Assembly (NCBI GenBank): GCA_946406115.1
Contig: OX291556.1
Coordinates: forward strand, 12,492,501-12,556,500
Origin: Apoda limacodes
Lineage: Eukaryota; Arthropoda; Insecta; Lepidoptera; Limacodidae
Length of the DNA stretch: 64,000 bases
Reading direction: 5' to 3'
Shown here: piece by piece, positions 34,301-46,300 of the stretch
Numbering within the stretch: position 1 is the stretch's first letter
Layout of the letters: each line of letters starts with the position of its first letter
Translations under genes and position numbers: made by a program
Notes under the pieces: generated by a model
The model's input: only the letters and a program-made list of their open reading frames with translations
Told to the model about the DNA's origin: nothing
The model's database searches: none

Positions 34301-37300
34301 TCCTTTAAAAATCAAATCAATTTACCTTTGAAGAAATCCTATTCCTTTGAGAAAACCCTGTGCTAGAATTAAATAGAAAAAAATTGCTAGAGAAAAAGCA
34401 AACAGGAGCTCATTCTACAAGTATAAAAAACCTTCGGATACCTTTTGTTAGGTAGGTAGGTTCACACATGATAATCTTATTAATCTTGAACACGTATCAG
34501 AGCCTGGGATGGTGCACCATCGAAATGTCATTGAACCTGTCAAAAGTTACATACACTCTAAATTTGCGGCAATAGTAGCAAAAGACTTTAGTAGAAAAAC
34601 CAAATGAAACTTTTTCCGGAATGCAAACTTTTAAACAAAATAAAAAAGTACCCTTAAGATTTTTCGGTAAGCACCAGTTGGTATTGTGGTTAAGGGGGTT
34701 TAATTTTACTCTGTTGTTATCACGCCTGAATTTAATATCACCCCCTTCACTCAATACGCGGGATAATTGCACGCTTTATTTTTTAGGTAATTTACCAATA
34801 AAATGGCTTGACATCGATGGCTCAGGGGTTTGTGGGCCGCTGATTTCAAACCCAATAAAAATTTTCTGTGGTGTGCTCACGGCTTTCATTACGCACCCCC
34901 ACGCTTGACACGTGGGGGGTTGATAACATAGTTTTTTGTCTTGCTAAATTATTAATGAAGTGTTGTTATTTCAGGGGTTTTCAGTTTAAACAAATAGCAA
35001 AATATACATTAAAATTTTATATATATATATATATATACAATGAGCAACAAATAAGGGTGAAGTCAACCACCGTAAGAAGGTGCGTAAACCAATATCTATA
35101 AAGTATCATAGTACATTTGTCACCGGGTTGGTTACCAGCTGAAACCCCCGATATATCGATTTCAAGCCATTTGGTTTACGTATTCTTAAGTTCACGAATT
35201 AGTGAGAAATCAACCCCTATATGAGGGTGTGTATATCGTATATCATAGAATATTCTCATTGGATTCATTTGCAGCGACCCCGAAAACCCCGAGATATCGA
35301 TTTCAACCCATTTGGTTTATTTAATAATTGATTAATTTTAATATACAAGTCCAGGTAATCAAATTGGGGAATCCATTTGGCTAACTACAATGCAAATAAT
35401 GCTATCTGTGCTACCATGGGTACGGTATAAAATAAAAGCACTTCTTTTTCTGAGCAAAGCAGAGAATCCATCGCCATGGTTGTTAGCAAACATGTCAGAT
35501 GCGCTGCAATACCTTGGTAGCCCCTATAACATCCTACGTACGTAGTTATACCAAACGCACAGGCCGTAAAGAATAATCTGTGTATAGCTGACCCACAGAC
35601 TTCAAGTGAAAAAGACGGGCAGAAAGCTTTGTAAAGTGTAATTTAAACTTAGTGCAACGGGCCATTATATTACAACGGACAGCCAACGACCAGTGCTTCC
35701 TCTCAAAATTCTCTTCGTCTGTTAATGCTGCCGAAACCTAAGTAGGACTAAAAAGCTTTTTCCTTAATAAACACAGGTTATACTGTAGTAATTTTGTGGC
35801 CACGGGACTGGAACACAAGAAGTTCAATCTCCTCCTCATTATACCTAAGCCCCTGAGGTTCGCATACGTTAAGGAGTTTCCTTATGACACCCTATTGAGA
35901 GAGCCAGCTACACCATGTCATCGGCATAGCTGATGCTGTTCATAATTTTGTGGTCTATGGAGCAACCGACACTTGTATTGCTGAGTTCCTCAATAAGCTA
36001 GTTTTTACACAAGTTGAGCAGCATCATTTTTCCACATTATTCCTACTTGCCTTACTCCGCATCTTAACTTATACTCATCAGAGACCGCATCAGCGGTTGG
36101 TTGATGTACCAATAGCCAGTCATATCAATAATTGCCAGATCAATTCGTAGGATACCAAATCAAATGCCTTAGATAAATGTAGAAAATAAGCAAATACTTT
36201 GGTGCTATTGGACAAAATTCCGAGGTTAGGGCCCTTTTTTGGATTAATTTCCTCTACTACTTGGCCGGGGTTAATAAAGGTCACAGTCGCACAAAGAAAT
36301 TGCACATCGTTAGTAACAGGACCGCATGTAACTTCATCATCATCATATCAGCTCAAATTCGTCCACTTCTGGACATAAACCTCCTCATCTGCCTTCCGGG
36401 CTGGAGGCTGTCCCACGCTTCGCCTTCCAATACACTTCTGCTTCATCGGCCATCGGTCCTCCGACAAGCGTGGCCCGCCCAATGCCACTTCAGCTTGCAA
36501 TTAACAAGCACCATACTAAAAAAATATTCTAAAATACAATCTTCATTCTAAAGGACATTCTACAGGAACTTAATGCGTGCAGGATACGCACTTGGTCGTT
36601 TGATCCGATCTATAGGCACGAAAAATAAATTTGAATACTTATCTTAAATTGTATAAACCTTACATATAAAGAAACCCAGATCTTTATTTTATTATTTATA
36701 GCGATATAAACATAGATAGACAGATAAGCTGATAGTGTTCTATTTGGAATCGTATCTCTCTAGTTTTAAAAATGTTTATCTATTTATATTTGAATACTGA
36801 CTCCATTATTATGAAAATAGGCTGATTGCTTGCTACTTAAACAAACATGGCAATTCATGAGAAGTACTGTTACTTTATTTTATGTACAGATCACTTAATT
36901 TTTAATATCTTTTGAAGGTAGTAATTTTCTTACTCGAAATCAATTTAGATGTAACAAAAGTTAAAACATGAGTTCTTTGCTTTCTTATTTCAACAGTACT
37001 TACTCTAAGGTATGATACGAAGACCCTTGTTTGTTTTCTTATGGTATCATTAGGAATAGTTTCTATTTCGCTAATGTCATAAATATTGTTAATTGCGCTA
37101 AGCAATTTCCATAAGTTGAATTGATTAAAATTGAAAAATTTAAATATATTACACAAAAAAATGTCGTCTCTACGTCTCAATTACACAGATACAAGGATAC
37201 AACCGTTAGATCTAATATATGTTCTAATGATTAATTGAACGTACCTTGTTGGTTATAATTTTGTATCACAGCACGATGAACATTAGTTATCTTGTCAAAA

Positions 37301-40300
37301 TTAATAAAATTCTTTCCATCTATACTTAATATTATAAAAAGGCAAAATTTGTTAGTTTGTTCATTTGTATTTTGAAGGTTATTTTAACTACTACTAAATT
37401 GATTTTAAAAAATATTTTACTAGTAGAAAGCTACTTTATGCCTGAGAAACATAGGCTTTTCTACTAACTATCATAGCTTTTTAGCTCTAAATAGCAATAT
37501 TTGTAAATCATGTTATGGAAAAAAAGGCACCATTCGTTCTAGTTGCAACAAAGCAACGTAGTGACCTGATTTTTGGCGCAGGACACATGGAAAACAGAGT
37601 AAAATTAAGATACAGAAGTCCACCGGAAAGCGTCTAGACAGGGAAATCGTGCGCTAAATGCGGGGCAGGGAGCGACCCGCAACTAGCCTCAGTATAACGT
37701 CCCCGTTCCTAGTATACTGAGCCTAGTTAACTGACCCCTGTATCTAATTCGTACCTACTCTGTGGCTGAAGGTAATGAAAAAGAGTATAGATGGTCCTCG
37801 TACCCATACAAACTATTCTTTTACGGAAAACTGAGATTACTGGCGGACCCGCATAAAATATTATTTGCAACTACGTTGTTATTACGCCTATGACATGCAA
37901 TTAGTCAAATGTTAATAAAATAAAAACTTAAGTCAACAACAGTTGCTGTGTCGTAATAATATTGTAATATGTGCAAATAAATTTACTTAATAAATTAATT
38001 AACAGCAAACACAACAAAAACGTAACTAGCTACTAGAACATGTTAACCAAAAACACGAAGACTAAAAGAAGGAAACAAAGTACAAATATTTAATGTATTC
38101 CAAAGGAGTGAACGTCTAAAATAATTGAAACTAACAGAAAAGATATTGGTAATAATAATTGACTTCGAAATTATCAACAGATAAAAACATAACTAAACAA
38201 CTGTTTATAATATGATTGTACTGACAACACAATGCCTTAAACGTGACTATGGCAATTGTATTTGTACTTAACAATTTTCTTGCTTACCAACAAATCACCG
38301 CCCACGTATGAATAAAAAATATATCGTCTTTATTGATAAACATTTATAATATCTGTTTTTCGTCCTTTAAGCGTTTTTATTAATAAGCATGTAAATTAAC
38401 TTTGGAATTGTTTCCAAACAAAATTATAAATCACATACAAGTTTGTCAACACACAATCTTTCTTTAATCTAACTCATTATCCCGTTTTTTAACGGGTTCA
38501 ATGACCTAGTATAAGGTATCGACGAAGGTTTTGTTTTTTTAAACGCTCCGATTACTATAACTTCTTACCACGAACAACCCAAGCTCAATACTGGCAATTT
38601 TATTGGAATTTAGACATATATTTCTTGTTTAATTTTTTTTTTAAATATAATTGCATATTTGTTTCAAATTGTCATTTACTGTTTAGTTGCTTGATGTAAT
38701 ATCTATAACATTCTATATTCTATATTGTCTGGTACCGTGTAATGTGGTGTCAAATAAAGTGATGTCTATGTCTAAGTTTTAACTACCTTTTACAATTTTA
38801 TAGAAAATAAAACTGATGTAGGCTAGGTTGTATGAGCTGAGCTAGATCAACCTGCCTTCTAGAGCTTACAAGCCACTTTAAGATTTCTTATAACTTGGAT
38901 AACCACCGCTGTACTAGAACTTTCAAGTGTTACCGTATTTCGCAATAAGATACCTATGGAAATGGTCGTAGGCATTTATGTAGTATTTAGTAGACTTTAT
39001 TCAATGAAATCGGCATATTCAAGGAACCGAAAAAAAGGTCCAGGAGGCTGGTTCTGAGCATATTGTAGAAGGAAATATAATTAATAGTTTTTGTTTGTCA
39101 CTTCCTGTTTTTCTTCTCTCTTCTTCTTATGTTAAAAATAAGATCTGATGTAATAATCTCAATCTGAATATGTAGGTAAAATTTCATTAGTTTTCAAACA
39201 AGACTATAAAAAATGTAAAAAACGGCCTCCGTTACTGTTTGTTATGCTTTAATTTTTCAATAGTAACAAATGACTGGCTAAAACTGTTAAATTTTTACGG
39301 TGCAATTAATCCTTAGGACATTTTCCTAAGTGTTGCAAGTCATATTAAATTATGGAACTTCATTATATGTCTGATATCGAAAGGATGATCATAAATGGTA
39401 TTAATCTGAATATTTAGTTAGGTGTGGCGTGGTTGACAACCTTTTAAGTGGATGGTGTAGGTGGCCGTCTCGTTTAAATTAGACAACATTAAAAATGGAT
39501 GTAAGATGTCGAAATAAGCTTTGTAGCGGCAGGGTTCCGCACCGACCCATTGCACAAGTTTTGCGTTAGATCAGGAAAAATATTTTATACTTTCAGGGGA
39601 TTTTGTTGACGAAATTTGCTACAAATGCAATGTGTGTATTAAATATATAATGTTATAACATCACACTTATCGTACATAGAGCAACACAAGTCAGAGGACA
39701 TTTTTTTTTTTTCGAGGCTGCGTTCTTCAGGTTGAAATCCCAGCCTTGCCTTTCTGGAGAATTTTTCCCTTTAAAAATCGCCTTAAAATTTCGGATGTCT
39801 TCATTTCACGACACCTACGTTTCTCATCCATTCAAAATTTGGACTAGATGTTGCACTTGATGATGCGGTGTAACACCAAAATAAATTTTATAATTACCCG
39901 GTCAAAGCATTTGAATTTGGTTACATATTCGATTAGATTACTGTATACTGTGTATTTAGGTTTAGACAGATGTCACTGACTGCCATAACTTTAGTTTTAC
40001 TAGCGTTGATGGAGTCTCATGGCTTGCAGTAGCCACCCCGTTAGTGTGGCCTGATTCTGTTGTGGCGATTAGCACTGTATTATCGACATATCAGATTGTA
40101 TTGACGCTGAAATCATTTACGTATTCACTACTATTGTTTAACTGCTTAGTAAGTAGTTGTAGTACACAGCCACAGTCACAGAGACAGTGATAGTATGCAG
40201 CTCTGTTAAACCCTTCTAGTAATTGGCTTCCATGAAGTCATATAAGTTCTAACTAGAAAATAAGAATATTTTTTTAAATTTCCTTTTTTTTTTATTTTTA

Positions 40301-43300
40301 CCTTATAAATTTATTAGGAAAAAATGAAGCTAAAATTATTACAAGAATATTCTCTATCATAGTTTTTAGAATACAACAACAATTCGACTTCGATTTGGCC
40401 TATTATTTTGTAAGGTTTTTTCCTTAGGCAGTGCTTGGAGGTGTACATCTTCACCACAAGGTCATGCTATGAATTTTGTCTAAAAATTTAAAAGGAAAAG
40501 AAGATTTGGCAATTCTATTTTTCTTTATCACTACCGGAACCTGACGCAATAATTAATATCTATGCGTAATATGTTATACTAGCTTTTGTACGTAGCTTCA
40601 GCTACGCGGAATTTCTACGGGATTTTTCGATGTAGATCAAATGTTTTGCCTAACACTTACTTGTACCACTAGCTATCCTTATGCCAAAAATCGGGTTACC
40701 TTTTTTCGTTATAACATGAATGCGAAAAAAGTTTTTCCTGTGAGAACTCCACTGAAAACAAAAGTACGTTTATGTCCTTCTCTGTCCAATCAACTGTTCA
40801 TGTGCCAATAATAAGGTCACTTCGTCGCTCTATTGTCACGTAATATTGCCCCACAAAAAAAAATACCGTGGGAACTACTACTACTTGATCGGAATTAAAA
40901 GTGTTTTATGTCCACAACAAAAAATAAATTTGTAAAATACCAGTCTCGCACAGACAGAAAAATTTCCACCTAGTTTTTTTGTACACAATTCTGTATCAAA
41001 ATTTTATTGATATCCGTTTCTGTAATGAAAATTAATTCATTTATTATTCCTATATAGCTTAGAACTAGATAACAAAGCAATCTATTACCTGGCTGAAGCG
41101 AAGCCCAAAAGGCGGATAATGTTTTTGACCTGTATGCATGTATGTATGTATGTTCGTTCCTATGTCCGCTCGTAACGTTCTACTCATCGGTCATTAAATT
41201 TGCCTTGATGACGCGAGTGACACTGGATAAAAATTGCCAAATACCCAAAGGGGGAGGGGGGCATTATGTCCAATAGAGTGTTGTGTTTTCCAATTCCATT
41301 GAACTTTAATTTAATTTGACACGGTGCTATAATAATTTCAATTAAATCTTAATAATTACGTATTAAATAAACTTCATAAATTAGAATAGTATAAACTATC
41401 AAGAAACCCTTCTTGGGAATGGGCAAGGATGAAATGTTCTGAAATCTAAATGCTTTTATACCTAACTTAGTAAAACACATAAGTCAGCCGCACATCCAAC
41501 GTTAGACAAACTTTGTCTTTTTTCAGTTGTATCTATATATAATGCATTAAATAATTTAAAATTGGTATATATTGCGCAACCAGCGGGTTTATTTAGTTTT
41601 TTTTTTTAAATCACGTTATTTTTTACTAATATATGTATCAGTTGTGCTTAATTTAATTTTTTTTATTGTTTCCAGATCAAACACCTCTGCCTTTCCCTGC
41701 TTGTAGGGCCGATGACATACCTTGCTTAAGACGTGGCTTACGAACTTTCTTCTTCCTTATGGACTCAAGATACCTGGGAATGAGTCCAGTGGATCCGATC
41801 CTGATTAACAGTGTTGCCGTCTCATATCCTGACCAACAAATATCATTCCTAATGCGGAATGTCAACGTAACTGGTGCTAAGTGGACCAAGCTTATGAATA
41901 GAAGGTTTTTTGAAAGCCCTATTTAAACTGACTCCATAATTCAAATTAATAAAAATTCATCTTTTTTTTTTTTATACCACTAAGGTGGCAAACAAGCCTA
42001 CGGTCCGCCTGATGGTAAGCGGTCACCGTAGCCTATGGACGCTTGCAACACTAGGGGCATCACTCGCGCGTTGCCGACCCTTCAGAAATCTAATAACTTC
42101 TTTTTTGAAGAACCCCATACTGTAGTCCTTAGAGAAAACCTTGGCAGGGAGCTCATTCCACAACCCAAGGGTTCGCGGGAGGAAGTTTCTCTGAAACCGC
42201 ACTGTACGCGACCATTTTGGTTCCAAAGTGTGAGAATGAATTCCCTGTCGATGGCGAGCGGTGCGATGGTAGAAAGTAGCCGTGGGCATCATTTCGAACA
42301 ATTCCTCAGAACACAATCCATTGTACAAGCGGTAGAACACACACAGGGAGGCAAAGTCTCTCCTCAGACTTAAGGGCTCGATACCGCAAGTGAGTTTGGG
42401 ATCGTCAACAATTCTCACAGCCTGTCGTTGAACCGAGTCAAAAGGGTCAAGCTGGTATCCGGGTGCACCCGCCCAGAGATTGCAGCAGTACTCCATATGG
42501 GGCCGGACTTGCGACTTGTAAAGTAGCAACCTTTGCCCTGACGTGAAGTACTGCTTCGCTCTGTTGAGTACACCAAGTTTTTTGGACGCCGACGACGTAA
42601 GCAGAAACGGTTGTCATATATCCGAGATCGAAACCGAACCAAATACTACAAAAGTGGCAAACAAGCTTACGGTCCGTCTGATGGTAAGCGGTCACTAAAG
42701 CCTATGTACGCTTGCAACATCACTTGTCGACCCTTCAAAAAACCCTCATTCCACAAACTCCCCCAACTAAACATACTAATCTATTTATAGTATTTTACTC
42801 TGTGGCTGGCTAAGGCTCTAAGGCTATGACTGGTTGTATTATAACACAGGCCTTACTTAACAAATAAAAGTAATTAAAAAAAAAACTTTTTTAAAAAAAA
42901 AACGTTAATTAGTTATAACGTTTATCGGACGCGAAAGTGGCTTCAATCATAAAAAAACTATCATTGTTAAATAGTTATATTAATACAAGCTTTTGCCAGC
43001 GGCTTCGCCCGCCCTAAATTTGGATATAGGTGTAGGATTGTTACAGCAACTCCTTAATTATAGAAAAAAACCTACTCACACTTGACGCTCTCATACTCTC
43101 TCTCTCTCCATCTCTCTCTTTCTCCCTCGCTCTCTTTCTCTTTCTCAAAATAAATAAATAATTAACTACTAAAAACTAATCAACTAATGGATTAATCTCG
43201 CGAGCATCATACAAATTTTAAACCCCCGTTTAGGGGGTGAGTTTTGTAAAATCCTTTCTTAGCGCACGCCTACATCATATTAGCTATATCTGTGCTAAAT

Positions 43301-46300
43301 TTCAGCTTGATTCGTCCAGTGATTGGAGCTGTGCGTTGATAGATCAGTCAGTCAGTCAGTCAGTAATAGTTACTTTGGGCTAACGCTTACTTTATTTACG
43401 TAGGTGAAAATATTTTTAAATAATACGTACCGCCCTTCCCCCTCATGACTGCCCGCCGGCCTTGCACATCATAAATGCGCGCGCAGTACTTGATCATTAT
43501 TTTGCTGCAATGTTATTTTAAAACTGCGATATCTCCTAAGATATTCATTGAAATCGAATGATTTAAAGGGCAATTTTGTTTTATATTAAATACTTGTGAT
43601 TTTATAAAAACCTTCGCAGATAATGTATTATTTTAAAACAAATTTGGTTTGCATAAAAAAGGTTATAGTGATCCAACCTTAAAAGATGGACATATGCTGT
43701 CGCCGACTTTTAAAGCGCAACAATTCTGTCATCCATAATTTTTGCGCAACTTTAACCGTTTACGCAGCGCACGCAGCGGAAAAAAAGAAAAAAAAAACCC
43801 CAATTTTGAAACATTCTTCATTGGTTCTCCGCTCCTATTAGTAGCGTAATGATATATGGCCTTCCTCGATGGGCTATCTATCTAACACTGAAAGATTTTT
43901 TATATTGGACCAGTAGCTCCTGAGATTAGCGCGTTCAAGCAAACAAACAAAACAACTCTTCAGCTATATAATATTAGTATAGAAGATAATTTGCTTATGT
44001 TTTTAAGTGAGTTTAACCTTTTTTAAATAAAATCGAATAGAGTTTTAAAACATGTGTCAAAATAAAATGTAATTTAAATCAAAAGCTCTAAGGAGTTTGA
44101 TATCAACTTCGAAGCAAATCACCGCAAAATAATTTTTTACCCCTTTTTACCCCCTTAAGGGATGAATTTCAATAAAATACGAAACACGTCACCCCTTAAT
44201 TCTATTAAAAAATGTTTATGCAAAATTTAAAGTAGATTGGACCAACGAATCACATTGTCCCAAACTCACTTTGCCCCCCTTTTTCACCCCCTTAGGGGTA
44301 AAATTTCGGAAAATCCTTTCTTATCGGATGCCTACGTAATACAAACGACACACCTTCCAAGTTTCAGGTCTCCTCGATCAGCGGTTTAGGCTCTGCGTTG
44401 ATCCATCAGTCATTCAAGACAAAGCATTTTATATGTATAGATAAGCTCGTCACCATTATTTTTAATTATTTTTTTCACAGATTCGGACTTACGAATGGAA
44501 AAAATGGTGTTATTTTTATGAGTGATCTGCACGTAACAGGCGAAATATACATGACAACGGCAGACCGCTTAGATCCTTACATAGGATCCATAACAATGGA
44601 TATCAGTACGTATGTTAAAAATCAAGCAAATTATTTGTATAATCTATGTATTTAAAAATGAATTCCCTTGGTCACCGCCATCACGCGTGAACGGCTAGAC
44701 CGATTTCGCTTTTTCTTTTTCGTTGTGTTTGTTATTGTCAGAAGAAGGTTCTTATGAAAAAAAAAAATGTCAAGTGCGAGTCGGACTCGCGCACTAAGGA
44801 AGACTCGAAGACGACTGGACCAATTCGGGCAATTTGTTTTTGTTGTGTTTGTTAGCGTCAGAGCAAGGTTTTTATAAAAGAAAAAACGGTCAAGTGCGAG
44901 TCGGACTCGCGCAATAAAGATAAACCGATTGTAATGAAATTTTGGTAAGTTGTTATACACACGCCGGGAAAATATTCTGCGAAAGAAAAAAGGGTCAAGT
45001 GCAAGTCGGGCAGGGTCAAGAGCTAGTCGGACAGGGTCAAGTGTGAGTCGGACTCGCGCAATAAGGGTAAACTGATTTTAATAAAATTTTGGTAAGATGT
45101 TCATGCTTCATAAGGAGCTCGTGGCACAGTCGCAAAGGACCTCGCGGTCAAGTCGCAGAGGACCTATGGCATAGTCGCAAAGAATCTTGTGGCTCAGTCA
45201 CATTGCTTATCGGAACGTTGCGCGTGGTCGGTGCCGCGCGCCGTTGTAGGTTATCAATAATATGAAATCAAGTGATCGAGTTAAATTCAAGTTATCGTAT
45301 ATTACACTTCATTTCATGTGCGCTTAGAGACACTGAGAGCGTTATATGTCGTGCAGACAAGGCAGCGGGTCAAAACAGTGACAAACAGCGCAAACGCACA
45401 AGACGGAGGGTAGATAGATAGATAGATATACCAATTTAGCTCCCTGCACTAAGCATCTTCGCAGTCAATCCGCGACCACGAAACGGTGCCTTTACGAAAT
45501 ATCGGAAACTAAACAAAACATATCTTGGTAAGACCCGCTTAGTTAAATAATAATCAATTAAGAGGATCAGACGTGGTTCTTGAAATTCTGCGTAAACTTC
45601 CTTCGTCCATTGATTTCTTCTCTTATCTGAAATCAGCTTTCAACATCATAGGTATCTTTTTGTGCAGGCAGCTACTTTTATTACTATTATTTGTTTATAG
45701 TGAATGCTTCATTAAGAGTATATAGCCTCGCAGCGCACTTCATACTAACGAATTTCTCATTTGTTTTAGACATTTACTGATCAATCACTGTGAAATTTCT
45801 TAGTCATAATCCCAAGCTGAATACCTATATCTGGTTTCTCCAAAATCTTGTAAAACAGTTTACTAACTAGAAATCTTTTTAAATCATTTGTATAAAAAAA
45901 ATAGAATCCTGTATAACTTTTGAACGATAAAATTTGATAGAAAACTGGCACACTGCCGACCTAAATATTTATTACTAGAACATGTCTTCAAAATTTTGTG
46001 GTGATTATTCAGCAAGCGTCAAAAATAAGTGATAAATTCGTTTTTGTAAGCACGCGGAGAGGCGCTCCGAATCGTATTTTTTTAATGAAACATGCCGAGG
46101 ATACGAGCGGAGATATTTGAGGCGAATTTTCATAATATCATCCATGTAAAACAAAGCCTCGAAAACAAAATATCCAAACTATTATGCCAATTGGTTAAAA
46201 AGGGGATATAAAAGAAAAGTGATATTTAAGACATTCCCTACCGCTTGGAAAAATCTTTAAATTCTTGACGATCTGCCTATATACATATACTTACAAAGTT

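Noticed and set aside
36902..37180. 92-codon minus-strand frame in intron 1
   Set aside because: Composition equals the AT-rich surroundings and no family resemblance was seen.
42035..42373. 112-codon plus-strand frame opposite the LINE
   Set aside because: It is the antisense shadow of the LINE reverse-transcriptase end on the minus strand.
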